From positions 62,001-126,000 of the forward strand of contig NZ_NKHL01000116.1 in the NCBI RefSeq assembly GCF_002934685.1: DNA of 64,000 nucleotides, written 5' to 3'. This DNA comes from Pseudomonas bohemica (lineage in GTDB: Bacteria > Pseudomonadota > Gammaproteobacteria > Pseudomonadales > Pseudomonadaceae). A program made the position numbers and the translations under genes. The notes under the pieces were generated by a model. That model worked only from the letters and a program-made list of their open reading frames with translations. It was not told the DNA's origin and did not search any database. Positions 51,644-60,322 of this stretch are shown in pieces (within the stretch, counting starts at the first letter, position 1; every line of letters begins with the position of its first letter).

Positions 51644-52723
51644 ATGACGGGCAAGAAACCAGACGGCAACGGCCGAGGCAGTCGTGGCGTGACGTTGAGT
51701 GATGTTGCGAGGCTGGCGGGCGTGGCACCGATGACCGTATCGCGCTGCCTGAATCAACCTGAAACGGTGCGCAGCGAAACCCGCCTCAAGGTGCAACGCG
51801 CCATTGATCAGACCGGTTACGTGCCCAACCGTCTGGCGGGCGCGCTGGCTTCCAGCCGCAGTCGCCTGGTGGCAGTGGTGCTGCCGATGGTGACCAATCC
51901 GATATTTTCCGACACCTTCCAGGCCATCAACGAGCGTCTGACCAGGGCGGGTTATCAGGTGCTACTCGGGGTTTCCGGTTATCAGACCGAGCACGAACAG
52001 GAACTGCTGGAAGTCATTCTCAGCCGCCGCCCCGACGGCATCATCCTCACCGGCACCTTGCACACCCCGGCCAGCCGCCATCGTCTGCGCGCCTCCAAGG
52101 TGCCGGTCGTGGAAACCTGGGACCTGAGCAGCGAGCCGATCGACATGCTGGTCGGCTTTTCCCATGAGAAAGTCGGCCGCGATGTGGCGCGACATCTGCT
52201 GGGCAACGACTATCGACGATTCGCCTTGCTCGCGGTCAACGACCCCCGCGGCTTGCGCCGTGCGCAAAGCTTCATCAACACCCTGGCGGAGCAGGGCATC
52301 AGCGATGTTCCGCGTCAGGTATCCGAAGGCCTGCCCACGCTGGCCCATGGGCGCGCCGGTCTTTCGGCGTTGATCGAACAAGGCCGCATGGCCCCCGACG
52401 GCCCGCTGATGGTGGTCTGCACCTCTGACACCATCGCCCATGGCGTGCTCACCGAAGCTGCTGCGCGTGGGATTCGCGTGCCTCAACAACTGGCGGTGAT
52501 CGGCTTTGGCGACATGAACTTCGCCGCACACACCTTCCCGCCGCTTTCGACCGTGCGCATCGACGGCCAGCGAATGGGCGACAGCGCGGCCTCGATGCTG
52601 CTGGACCGGCTCAGCGGTCGCGACGGCAGCGAGATCGCCCAGGACATCGGATTCACCCTGATCGAACGCGACAGCACCTCGACCTTGCTCCAGGCAGCGA
52701 GCACGCCTGTGGGCAAACGTTGA
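51644..52723 (+). CDS. LacI family regulator, GntR(gluconate)-like
   Basis: A 359-residue LacI protein with a helix-turn-helix of the gluconate repressor type (VTLSDVARLAGVAPMTVSRC) and RSRLVAVVLPMVTNPIFSDT at the start of the effector domain. FGDMNFAAHTFPPLSTVRID is typical of the gluconate-repressor branch. Identical 14-base sites with a TAGCGCT core flank the promoter of the next gene, which is the TAGCGCT element I recall for P. aeruginosa GntR. It likely represses the dehydratase and carrier operon at 52872. Confidence 0.85.
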   Translation: MTGKKPDGNGRGSRGVTLSDVARLAGVAPMTVSRCLNQPETVRSETRLKVQRAIDQTGYVPNRLAGALASSRSRLVAVVLPMVTNPIFSDTFQAINERLTRAGYQVLLGVSGYQTEHEQELLEVILSRRPDGIILTGTLHTPASRHRLRASKVPVVETWDLSSEPIDMLVGFSHEKVGRDVARHLLGNDYRRFALLAVNDPRGLRRAQSFINTLAEQGISDVPRQVSEGLPTLAHGRAGLSALIEQGRMAPDGPLMVVCTSDTIAHGVLTEAAARGIRVPQQLAVIGFGDMNFAAHTFPPLSTVRIDGQRMGDSAASMLLDRLSGRDGSEIAQDIGFTLIERDSTSTLLQAASTPVGKR

Positions 52724-52738
52724 CCCTTTCTGTCTTTT

Positions 52739-52839
52739 GAGAGCGCTACCATCAATACATTCGTCAGTTGTCTGACAAGTTATGCTTGTTCTTGTAAAAC
52801 GGCTGGGCTATATTTTTTTCCACGAATGGTAGCGCTCTC
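52739..52839. promoter_or_regulatory. Promoter and paired operators of the enolase-superfamily dehydratase operon
   Basis: ATGGTAGCGCTCTC occurs twice, inverted, at 52739-52752 (minus) and 52826-52839 (plus), centres 87 bases apart. Between them lie TTGT-CTG-ACAA (52768-52778), like a FadR-subfamily site, and a promoter with TTGTTC (52786-52791), a 17-base spacer and TATATT (52809-52814). The downstream operator sits just after the expected transcription start, fitting repression by the LacI protein at 51644. Confidence 0.7.
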
Positions 52840-52871
52840 ATTTGGCGCCCCACATGCTTCGGAAAACAATA

Positions 52872-54074
52872 ATGTCCAAAATCACCTGCGTAAGAACCCT
52901 GCGTCTGCCCGAACGCCCAAAGCTCATCTGGCTGGAAATCGAAACCGATGAAGGGCTGATCGGCCTCGGCGAAACCTTCCGCGGCGCTGCCACGGTCGAA
53001 GCGGCGGTGCATGAGCTGATCGGCCCCGGCTTGCTCGGCCGTGATTCGCGTCAGATCGAAGCAATTTCCCTCGAACTCTCCAACCCCTATGTGGGTTACC
53101 ACAGCGCCAGTGCCGAGATCCGCGCTGCCAGTGCCGTGGATATCGCGCTCTGGGACCTGAAGGGGCAGCGCCATGGCATTCCGATTCATGAAGCCCTTGG
53201 GGGCGCCTGCCGCGAGCGGATTCGTGTCTACAACACCTGTGCCGGTTACGAATTCAACACCCAGCAGGGCGCGCGCCGCGAAATCACCAGCGCCGACCGC
53301 GCCCAGGGACCGTACGACGATCAACTGGCCTTTAGCCGTGATGCCGGGGCGCTAGCCGTCAGCCTGGTGGAAGAGGGCTACACGGCCATGAAAATCTGGC
53401 CGTTCGACCGTTTCGCCCGTCAGGCGGGGGCTAACACCATCAGCCTGGCCGAGGTAAAGCAGGGCGTCGAAGCCTTCCGCCAGATCCGTCAGGCGGTGGG
53501 CAACCGGATCGAAATCATGTGCGAGTTGCACAGCCTTTGGGACAGCACTTCGGCGTTGCGCATCTGCCAGGCGCTCGAAGAATTCGAGCCTTACTGGGTC
53601 GAAGACCCGCTGTGCAAAATGGACGATGCCAAGGCACTGGCCGATCTGCGTAACCGCACACGTGTGCCGATCTGTGCCAGCGAAACCCTCGGCGGCAGCG
53701 TGGCCTATCGCGACCTGCTGGCCGCCGGCTCCATGGACTACCTGATGCTCGACCTTGTGTGGTGCGGTGGCTTCACCGAGGCACGCAAGATCGCCGCGCT
53801 GGCGCAGGTCTACAACAAACCCCTGGCACCCCATGACTGCACCGGCCCGGTTGCGCTGTTCGCCGGGTTGCAGATCGGCATGCACGCGCCGACCGCCGTG
53901 CTGCAAGAGGTGGTGCGTGCCTCGCTGTCCACCTGGTACGGCGATCTCGTCACTCATCTGCCGCAGATCGTGGACGGTCACGCACTCGCCCCGACGCTGC
54001 CGGGACTGGGCACCGCGTTACGCCCCGAAGTGCGCCAGCACCGTGACGTCATCATCCGCGAGACGCGCCCATGA
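52872..54074 (+). CDS. Mandelate racemase/muconate lactonizing-type enolase superfamily dehydratase
   Basis: A 400-residue enolase-superfamily enzyme. A Lys base lies in AMKIWPFDRF after the second strand, metal ligands are in ELHSLWD, WVEDPL and ASETLGG, and the His is in PHDCTGPVAL. The pattern suggests sugar-acid dehydration to a 2-keto-3-deoxy acid, but I cannot name the substrate; hexonates or pentonates are candidates given the LacI/GntR regulator. GGAAAA precedes the ATG at 52872. An ACS carrier follows 80 bases later. Confidence 0.8.
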   Translation: MSKITCVRTLRLPERPKLIWLEIETDEGLIGLGETFRGAATVEAAVHELIGPGLLGRDSRQIEAISLELSNPYVGYHSASAEIRAASAVDIALWDLKGQRHGIPIHEALGGACRERIRVYNTCAGYEFNTQQGARREITSADRAQGPYDDQLAFSRDAGALAVSLVEEGYTAMKIWPFDRFARQAGANTISLAEVKQGVEAFRQIRQAVGNRIEIMCELHSLWDSTSALRICQALEEFEPYWVEDPLCKMDDAKALADLRNRTRVPICASETLGGSVAYRDLLAAGSMDYLMLDLVWCGGFTEARKIAALAQVYNKPLAPHDCTGPVALFAGLQIGMHAPTAVLQEVVRASLSTWYGDLVTHLPQIVDGHALAPTLPGLGTALRPEVRQHRDVIIRETRP

Positions 54075-54154
54075 CTCTGCTGCGCTGGCGGGATGTCCGC
54101 CGCTGGGGAGCTGTCTGAGCGCGCCGATTCCTGCTGTCCGCTATCGAGAACACA

Positions 54155-55537
54155 ATGAAAAAAATAGATTCTCTGCGGCGTTTCATCGCCGAGCACCGCC
54201 GTTACGAAGTCATCGTGTTGCTGTTCGTCATGATGATCATCAACCAGGGCGATCGCGCCACGCTGTCAATCGCCGGCGCAAGCGTCTCCCAGGAACTGGG
54301 GTTGAACCACGCCGAAATGGGCTGGCTGTTTTCCGCCTTCGCCTGGGCCTACATGCTGCTGCAGCTGCCGGGCGGCCTGGCCATCGACCGCTTCGGCAGT
54401 GTCAAGGTGCTGGGCCTGGCCATCGTCGCCTGGTCGGTCTTCACCTGCATGATCGGGACCGTGGCGATCATGCCGGTGGGTGTGGCCTTCTTTGCCGTCT
54501 TCGCCCTGCGTTTTTTGGTGGGCGCCGCCGAAGCGCCGTGTTTCCCGTCCAACAGCAAAATCGTCTCGATGTGGTTTCCGACCGCCGAGCGCGGTACGGC
54601 AACGGCGATCTTCAACGCCTCGCAGTATTTCGCGGCGGTGGTGTTCACCCCGCTGCTGGCCTGGATCTCGACACGCTGGGGCTGGCCGTGGATCTTTTAC
54701 GTCATGGGCGCGGCCGGGATTCTGATCGGCATCGTGTTCTTCATTCGCATCAAGGCCCCCGTGGACCACGCCAGTCTGAGCAAGGTCGAACTGGATACCA
54801 TTCGCGAAGGCGGCGCCAATCTCCAGGAGCGTCCTGCCTGCGCAGGCGAGCGGCAGAGCTGGAGCGAAACCTGGGCCAGCGCGCGGGACCTGCTGGGGCA
54901 GCGGATGTTTCTCGGGATCTACCTGGCGCAATTCTGCATCAGCACCCTGACGTTCTTCTTCCTGACCTGGTTCCCGGTCTACCTGGTGCAGCAGCGTGGC
55001 CTGTCCATCCTCAATGCCGGGCTGTTGGCCGCGGTGCCGGCGATCTTCGGCTTCATTGGGGGGATCGGCGGCGGCATGGTCTCTGACTGGATGCTGCGCA
55101 AAGGCGTATCGCTGACCCGTGCACGCAAGGTGCCGATTTACGTCGGCATGGCGCTGTCGATGAGCATGATTCTGTGCAATTACGTGCAGACCGACATGCT
55201 GGTGGTGCTGTTCATGGCCCTGGCGTTCTTCGGCAAAGGCATGGGCGCCCTCGGCTGGGCGATCGTCTCTGACGTATCGCCCAAGCGCAGCGCCGGTATG
55301 AACGGCGCGATCTTCAATACCTTCGGCAGCATTGCCGGCATCGTCACGCCGCTGGTAATCGGCTACATGGTCCAGTCCATGGGCTCGTTCAACGGTGCGT
55401 TGATTTACGTGGCGCTCAACGCCGCAGGGGCTTTCATCAGTTACATGTTCATCGTCGGTGAACTCAAGCGCCCGGATGACACGCCCTCTGATGCGGCTGC
55501 TCCCATCGTGAGACAGGAGGCCTGCACAGGTCGCTGA
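54155..55537 (+). CDS. MFS transporter, ACS family (sugar-acid carrier)
   Basis: A 460-residue carrier with about 12 helices. NQGDRATLSIAGASVSQEL takes the place of the usual helix 1 YxDRxN motif, followed by IDRFGSVKVLGLAIVAW and VGAAEAPCFPSNSKIVSMWF. This resembles the galactonate/glucarate branch (DgoT, GudP). It very likely imports the substrate of the dehydratase just upstream. Only a weak GAGAA ribosome site precedes the ATG. Confidence 0.83.
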   Translation: MKKIDSLRRFIAEHRRYEVIVLLFVMMIINQGDRATLSIAGASVSQELGLNHAEMGWLFSAFAWAYMLLQLPGGLAIDRFGSVKVLGLAIVAWSVFTCMIGTVAIMPVGVAFFAVFALRFLVGAAEAPCFPSNSKIVSMWFPTAERGTATAIFNASQYFAAVVFTPLLAWISTRWGWPWIFYVMGAAGILIGIVFFIRIKAPVDHASLSKVELDTIREGGANLQERPACAGERQSWSETWASARDLLGQRMFLGIYLAQFCISTLTFFFLTWFPVYLVQQRGLSILNAGLLAAVPAIFGFIGGIGGGMVSDWMLRKGVSLTRARKVPIYVGMALSMSMILCNYVQTDMLVVLFMALAFFGKGMGALGWAIVSDVSPKRSAGMNGAIFNTFGSIAGIVTPLVIGYMVQSMGSFNGALIYVALNAAGAFISYMFIVGELKRPDDTPSDAAAPIVRQEACTGR

Positions 55538-55710
55538 GCGAACGGGCCAGAGACGCATTTGATGGTTTCGCGTCAATCTGGCCTGCCCATTCCGCATTTT
55601 TCTTGAAATTTTTTTCTGCGACTGCCGGTCAGGTGTCCGGGTGGTGTAGCCGCGCCCATGAGAACTGCACCGGGCTGTCGCACTGCCGCGAAACCAAGAG
55701 AGGGAAATCG

Positions 55711-56898
55711 ATGCTCGATAGACGCAATTTCTGCAAGGCCACGGTCCTGGCCTCTGGCGCCGGTATGCTGGCTTCCGGCAAGCTGGCCCAGGCCGCCTCG
55801 CTTCTGAAGGCCGGGCCACCACTGATCGAAGTCGCGAGTCTGGACTGGCTGTGCAATGCGGTGGCACTGACCTCCAGCGGGCGCCTGTTCGTTGGCTTGC
55901 CGCGCTGGCCTGGTTTCGAGAAAACCCCATCGATCGCCGAGGTGCTGCCCAACGGCGGCCTCAAGCCGTTCCCCGGTGGCGAGTGGAACCAGTGGCAGCC
56001 CGGCACGTCCGGCGCCAAGGCACTGGTGAAGATCAACACCATCCACATCTTCGATGACGACACGTTGTGGGCCATCGACCAAGGCGAGGATGCCGGGCCC
56101 CATGGCATCAACCCGCATCAGAAAATCCTGCAGTTCGATACCCGCGACGGCAAGCTGCTGCGCTCCATCAGCCTGTCGCCAAGCGTGTTGCCCGCAGGTG
56201 CCAACCTCAACGACCTGCGCCTGGACAGCGAGCATGCTTACCTCACCGATTCGGGCCTGGGGGCGATCATCATCGTTAACCTGAAAACCGGTGTGGCGCT
56301 GCGTCGCCTGGCCGATCACCCGTCGACCAAAATGAGCCCTGAGCGCCGTCCTTTGGGCGAAGGTGCGCAGCCGCTGATGATGCCTGATGGCAGCGATCAT
56401 CAAGTGCATTCCGACCCGATCGAAATCAGCCCGGACGGCCAGTGGCTGTACTACCAGCCGCTGTCCGGACCGCTGTGGCGCGTGCCGACCGCAGCCCTGC
56501 GCGACACGCAGGTGACCGAAAAAGCCCTGGGTGAGACAGTCGAATTCGTCTACGACACCGGCCCCTTGACCGGCACCGCCATCGACAGTGCGGGCAATCT
56601 CTACCTGGGCGAATACGACAAGCCTCGCGTGACAGTGCTGTCACCCGACGGCAGCCTGCGCGTTGCGGTGGAAGATCAGCGACTGTGGAATCCCGATGCG
56701 ATGATCATTTCCAACCAGCGCGAGCTGTACATTCCAGTGCCGCAAAGTGCGCGGATGGCCTCAAATCGAGGGCCGGGTGGCGTCAACGGCCTGCGGTTGC
56801 CGTTCAAGATCTACAAAATCCAGTTGCCGACGAGTTTCGGTGCGCGTGAGATCGTACCCGCCGTGGTCGGCCAGCCGTTGGCGTCCGCGCCTTCATGA
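55711..56898 (+). CDS. Tat-exported major royal jelly/yellow family protein
   Basis: A 395-residue protein. MLDRRNFCKATVLASGAGML is a twin-arginine signal followed by an Ala-rich cleavage region. The body has the six-bladed propeller features of the MRJP/yellow family (GRLFVGLPRWPGFEKTPSIA, NDLRLDSEHAYLTDSGLGAI, AIDSAGNLYLGEYDKPRVTV). Bacterial members resemble periplasmic lactonases such as gluconolactonase. With GAGGGA before the ATG, it follows the sugar-acid operon and is 29 bases from the next gene, so a periplasmic lactone-hydrolysing role is plausible but unproven. Confidence 0.8.
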   Translation: MLDRRNFCKATVLASGAGMLASGKLAQAASLLKAGPPLIEVASLDWLCNAVALTSSGRLFVGLPRWPGFEKTPSIAEVLPNGGLKPFPGGEWNQWQPGTSGAKALVKINTIHIFDDDTLWAIDQGEDAGPHGINPHQKILQFDTRDGKLLRSISLSPSVLPAGANLNDLRLDSEHAYLTDSGLGAIIIVNLKTGVALRRLADHPSTKMSPERRPLGEGAQPLMMPDGSDHQVHSDPIEISPDGQWLYYQPLSGPLWRVPTAALRDTQVTEKALGETVEFVYDTGPLTGTAIDSAGNLYLGEYDKPRVTVLSPDGSLRVAVEDQRLWNPDAMIISNQRELYIPVPQSARMASNRGPGGVNGLRLPFKIYKIQLPTSFGAREIVPAVVGQPLASAPS

Positions 56899-56927
56899 AC
56901 CCTTGAGAATTGCAGAGCGAGGCCCCA

Positions 56928-58343
56928 ATGCCTGACGACGCAAGCCTGAACCGAAGAACACTGCTCAAATTCGGCGCCACCGTCGGCGCCGGTCTGGCAC
57001 TGCCTGCTGTCGGGGCTGCCGAGCTACGCACTGATCAACCGGCCACGAGTGGCCGCGCCGTGCATTTGGTCATTCGCCACGCTACCGTACTCAGCATGGA
57101 GCCCGGCGCCGCGGCGATGAACGACACCGATGTGCAGATGCGCGATGGGCGCATCGTGGCCGTCGGCAATTCCTTGCCGGGGGAGGGCGCGGAGTCGATC
57201 GATGCCACGGGGATGATCCTCATTCCCGGCCTGGTGGACAGCCATTGGCATTTGTGGAACAGCGTCCTGCGCAACAGCGCGCCGGCTCCAGGGGGTGAAG
57301 CGTTCTTCAAGTCGCAATTGGCGGTCAGCAAACGCTTCACCCCGCAAATCTCGGCGCTGGGTGTCCGGCTCGGGTTGCTGGAGGCGGCCAATAGCGGCAT
57401 CACCACGGTCAACAACTGGGCCCACAATCTGCGCGATTCGGCGTTTGCCCAGGCTGAATTGAAAGCCCTGTTCGCCAGCGGGCTGCGAGGGCGGTTCTGG
57501 TACGGCTACGCACAGGATCTGGATGCAACGGCGGCAATGGATTTTGCCGACATCCAGCGGGTGCAGGCTCAGCTGCGCTCAATGCCAGTTTCACGGGTGG
57601 ATATGGGGTTGGCCATTCGTGGCCCGGAACGCACCAGCGCCGCCATTTGGGAGCCGGAATTCGCCTTCGCCAAAGCCCATGGTCTGCCGATCTCCACTCA
57701 CATCGCCGTCACGGCCAAGACCCAGAAGGAAAAAGCCCTGCAGCAGTTGGCGAGCAGAGGCGTGTTGGGACCTTCGGTGCAACTGGTGCATGCCACCCAC
57801 GTTGATGCGCAGGACATCGAAACCATCGCTCAATCCGGTGCCTCAGTCTGCCTCACGCCACTGACTGAAATGCGCGTGGGCTATGGCTTGGCGCAAGTCG
57901 ACGCGCTGCATCGCGCGAAGATTCCAATCACCTTGGGCATCGACACGCTGGTGCTGAGCGGCAACGCCAATCCGTTCATGGTCATGCAAACCTTGCTCAA
58001 TCTGGCGGTCGGGATGAGTGGCAACGAGCAGGCCCTGACCGCGCGGGACGTGTTGTTCTGGGCCACCCAGGGCGGCGCGAATGCCATGGGGCTCGGTGGG
58101 CAGATTGGCTCGATCACCCCCGGCAAACGCGCGGACCTTACGCTGATCGACGCCCGCCGACTGGGGATGATGCCGGTGCTCGATCCGTTCGCCAGCGTGG
58201 TGCAGTCGGCAACCCCGGCGGATGTGGACACGGTCATCGCCGATGGGCGCGTGCTCAAGCGCGGTGGTCGGTTGCTGGGGAGCGATTGCGCAGCGCTTAC
58301 ACGAGAGATAGCCGGACAGCTGAGGGCTTTGGGGCTGCCGTAA
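56928..58343 (+). CDS. Tat-exported amidohydrolase family protein
   Basis: A 471-residue metal hydrolase with a twin-arginine leader (LNRRTLLKFGATVGAG). The metal site shows HWH (LVDSHWHLWNS), STHIAV mid-barrel, HATHVDAQ and the Asp of GIDTLVLSGN, matching the AtzA/TrzN/SsnA-type cytosine-deaminase-like group. Substrate is unknown. A periplasmic location is unusual for this group. GAGG lies about seven bases before the ATG. It is probably in one operon with the royal-jelly-family gene. Confidence 0.82.
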   Translation: MPDDASLNRRTLLKFGATVGAGLALPAVGAAELRTDQPATSGRAVHLVIRHATVLSMEPGAAAMNDTDVQMRDGRIVAVGNSLPGEGAESIDATGMILIPGLVDSHWHLWNSVLRNSAPAPGGEAFFKSQLAVSKRFTPQISALGVRLGLLEAANSGITTVNNWAHNLRDSAFAQAELKALFASGLRGRFWYGYAQDLDATAAMDFADIQRVQAQLRSMPVSRVDMGLAIRGPERTSAAIWEPEFAFAKAHGLPISTHIAVTAKTQKEKALQQLASRGVLGPSVQLVHATHVDAQDIETIAQSGASVCLTPLTEMRVGYGLAQVDALHRAKIPITLGIDTLVLSGNANPFMVMQTLLNLAVGMSGNEQALTARDVLFWATQGGANAMGLGGQIGSITPGKRADLTLIDARRLGMMPVLDPFASVVQSATPADVDTVIADGRVLKRGGRLLGSDCAALTREIAGQLRALGLP

Positions 58344-58371
58344 CGGTCTGTGCAGTTCGAGAATATTGGGA

Positions 58372-59178
58372 TCAGCGCCTCATTTGCCCCGGACTCACTC
58401 CCAGCCGTTGCTTGAAGGTGGTCGCCATGTGCGCCTGCGAAGCGAATCCGCAGGCCTGGGCAATGTCGGCCAGCCGCTGCTTCGGATCGCGCAACAGGGC
58501 ACGCGCCCGGGCGATGCGGCGGTCGATCAGGTAGCTGTGGGGGCTCTTGCCGGTGGCCTCGGCAAATGCGCGCATGAAGTAGCCCTCGGACAGCTCCAGC
58601 AGGTTCGCCATGCTCTGCACGCTGATCGCTGCGTCCAGTCCGGCATCGAGGTATTCATCGAGCAGGCGCAGGCGTCGCATCGTCATCGAACCGCGTACAG
58701 CTGGCGATAATTCGTGCTCAGCGGCCACTCGCTCAACCAATGCCAGCGCCCAGGCTTCCCAGTCATCGTTCGGGGAGGCGTTCAGAAGCGCCTTGCGCAT
58801 GCGCTGGGCCAGGCGGATGGCGTGGGGATCGATCAGATTATTGAACGCACCGGCACTGGCCAAAGGTGCAGCGTCGTTGCGCAGCACGCGCAGGTATTCG
58901 CCACCCTCGCGGGACTGGGAGAACACGTCGCAGCCAGTGGGCACGAAGGCCAGCCCGTTGGGCACTGCGTCGAAGGGCCGGACCCGGTCGCTGCCGATGG
59001 CGTGCACGCCGCGCTGGCTGTCAAATGCAAAACCCACCGCCGGTTGCAGCGCTACATAGCGGGCCTCGTAGGCGCGGGCGGGCAACAGTTCGATCACCCA
59101 CGGGCCTGCCTCGGCCCGTCGGAGCGGTTCGCTGCTGCCTGGAAATTCGGACTGAGTATGCGCGTTCATGCTCGCCAT
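58372..59178 (-). CDS. AraC family transcriptional regulator
   Basis: A 268-residue regulator. The C-terminal 100 residues hold two helix-turn-helix units (ISVQSMANLLELSEGYFMRA and RLADIAQACGFASQAHMATT) and the family end FKQRLGVSPGQMR. The N-terminal domain is a probable cupin-like ligand-sensing fold. An internal ATG nine bases on is an alternative start; neither has a strong ribosome site. It is divergent from the threonine-dehydratase-like gene, which it may control. Confidence 0.82.
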   Translation of the reverse strand: MASMNAHTQSEFPGSSEPLRRAEAGPWVIELLPARAYEARYVALQPAVGFAFDSQRGVHAIGSDRVRPFDAVPNGLAFVPTGCDVFSQSREGGEYLRVLRNDAAPLASAGAFNNLIDPHAIRLAQRMRKALLNASPNDDWEAWALALVERVAAEHELSPAVRGSMTMRRLRLLDEYLDAGLDAAISVQSMANLLELSEGYFMRAFAEATGKSPHSYLIDRRIARARALLRDPKQRLADIAQACGFASQAHMATTFKQRLGVSPGQMRR

Positions 59179-59271
59179 AGTACGCAGAGTTACCGAGAAG
59201 GTCAGGTCGGGTTTTTGAAAGCCTGTGGCTGCCAGGTCTGCCTAGACTCGGGGAAAAACCGGAGCCCACCT

Positions 59272-60228
59272 ATGCACAGCCTGACCCGTGAAGACATTGA
59301 AGACGCCGCCCGCCACGTGTACCAAGTGATGCCGCCAACGCCACAGTATGCGTGGCCCTTGCTGGCCCAGCGCCTGGGCTGCACGGTGTGGGTCAAGCAC
59401 GAAAACCATACCCCCACCGGCGCCTTCAAGGTGCGCGGCGGCATCACCTTCATGCGCTGGCTCAAGCATGCCTATCCAGGCACCCGAGGCGTGATCGCGG
59501 CCACGCGGGGTAACCATGGCCAGAGCGTGGCCATGGCCGCCCGGGCCTTGGGGATGCGCGCCATGATCGTGGTGCCGGTGGGCAATTGCACCGAGAAGAA
59601 CGTTGCCATGCGTGGGTTCGGCGGTGAGGTCATCGAGTTTGGCCAGGACTTCGACGACGCTCGTGAAGAGGCCATTCGTCTGGCGCAGGTCCATGACCTG
59701 TTTCTGGTTCCTGCGTTTCACCCCGAGCTGATCCGAGGCGTGGCGACCTATGCGCTGGAGCTGTTTAACGCGGCACCGAATCTGCACACGGTGTATGTGC
59801 CTATCGGTTGCGGCTCCGGGATCTGCGGGGTTATCGCCGCTCGCGATGCACTCGGGCTGAACACCGAGGTGATAGGCGTGGTGTCTTCCCAAGCGGACGC
59901 GGCCAGGCAGTCGTTCGAAGCAGGCGAGCTACGGGAAACGGCCTCGGCAAACACCTTTGCCGATGGCCTGGCGGTGCGCAAGCCGGTGCCGGAAGCCTTG
60001 CGGATTTACGCTGCGGGTGCCGCACGCATCGTCTCGGTCACCGACGCCCAGATCGCCGAAGCCATGGGCGTGTACTACTCCGATACCCATAACCTGGCAG
60101 AGGGCGCAGGGGCGTCGGCACTCGCGGCGCTGATGCAGGAACGTGTGGCGATGCGCGGCAAGCGGGTTGGGGTGATTCTGTCCGGTGCCAACGTCGATAA
60201 GGAGGTGTACGCAAGAATCATTGGATAA
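59272..60228 (+). CDS. Threonine/serine dehydratase-like PLP enzyme
   Basis: A 318-residue fold-type II PLP enzyme. Lys53 in TGAFKVRGG binds the cofactor, ATRGNHGQSVA contains the substrate loop, and PIGCGSGICGV is the phosphate-binding Gly loop. It matches biodegradative threonine dehydratase (TdcB-like, no regulatory ACT domain), which makes 2-ketobutyrate and ammonia from threonine, or a relative acting on serine or hydroxyaspartate. GGAG lies seven bases before the ATG. A divergent AraC regulator is adjacent. Confidence 0.82.
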   Translation: MHSLTREDIEDAARHVYQVMPPTPQYAWPLLAQRLGCTVWVKHENHTPTGAFKVRGGITFMRWLKHAYPGTRGVIAATRGNHGQSVAMAARALGMRAMIVVPVGNCTEKNVAMRGFGGEVIEFGQDFDDAREEAIRLAQVHDLFLVPAFHPELIRGVATYALELFNAAPNLHTVYVPIGCGSGICGVIAARDALGLNTEVIGVVSSQADAARQSFEAGELRETASANTFADGLAVRKPVPEALRIYAAGAARIVSVTDAQIAEAMGVYYSDTHNLAEGAGASALAALMQERVAMRGKRVGVILSGANVDKEVYARIIG

Positions 60229-60288
60229 GCCATGCAGCTATGCCGGTCCTGATGCCTTCTGTTGAATGAATTCGCTCCCAAACCAAGG

Positions 60289-60313
60289 GTCGCGCACGCC
60301 ATTCGTGCGCGAC
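60289..60313. terminator. Hairpin between convergent dehydratase and chemoreceptor genes
   Basis: GTCGCGCACG (60289-60298) and CGTGCGCGAC (60304-60313) form a perfect 10-base stem with a five-base loop. It lacks a T run, so it is a structured bidirectional end. A lone REP-like half, GAATGAATTCGCTCCCA, lies at 60264-60280. Confidence 0.5.
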
Positions 60314-60322
60314 GCCTGCGAC

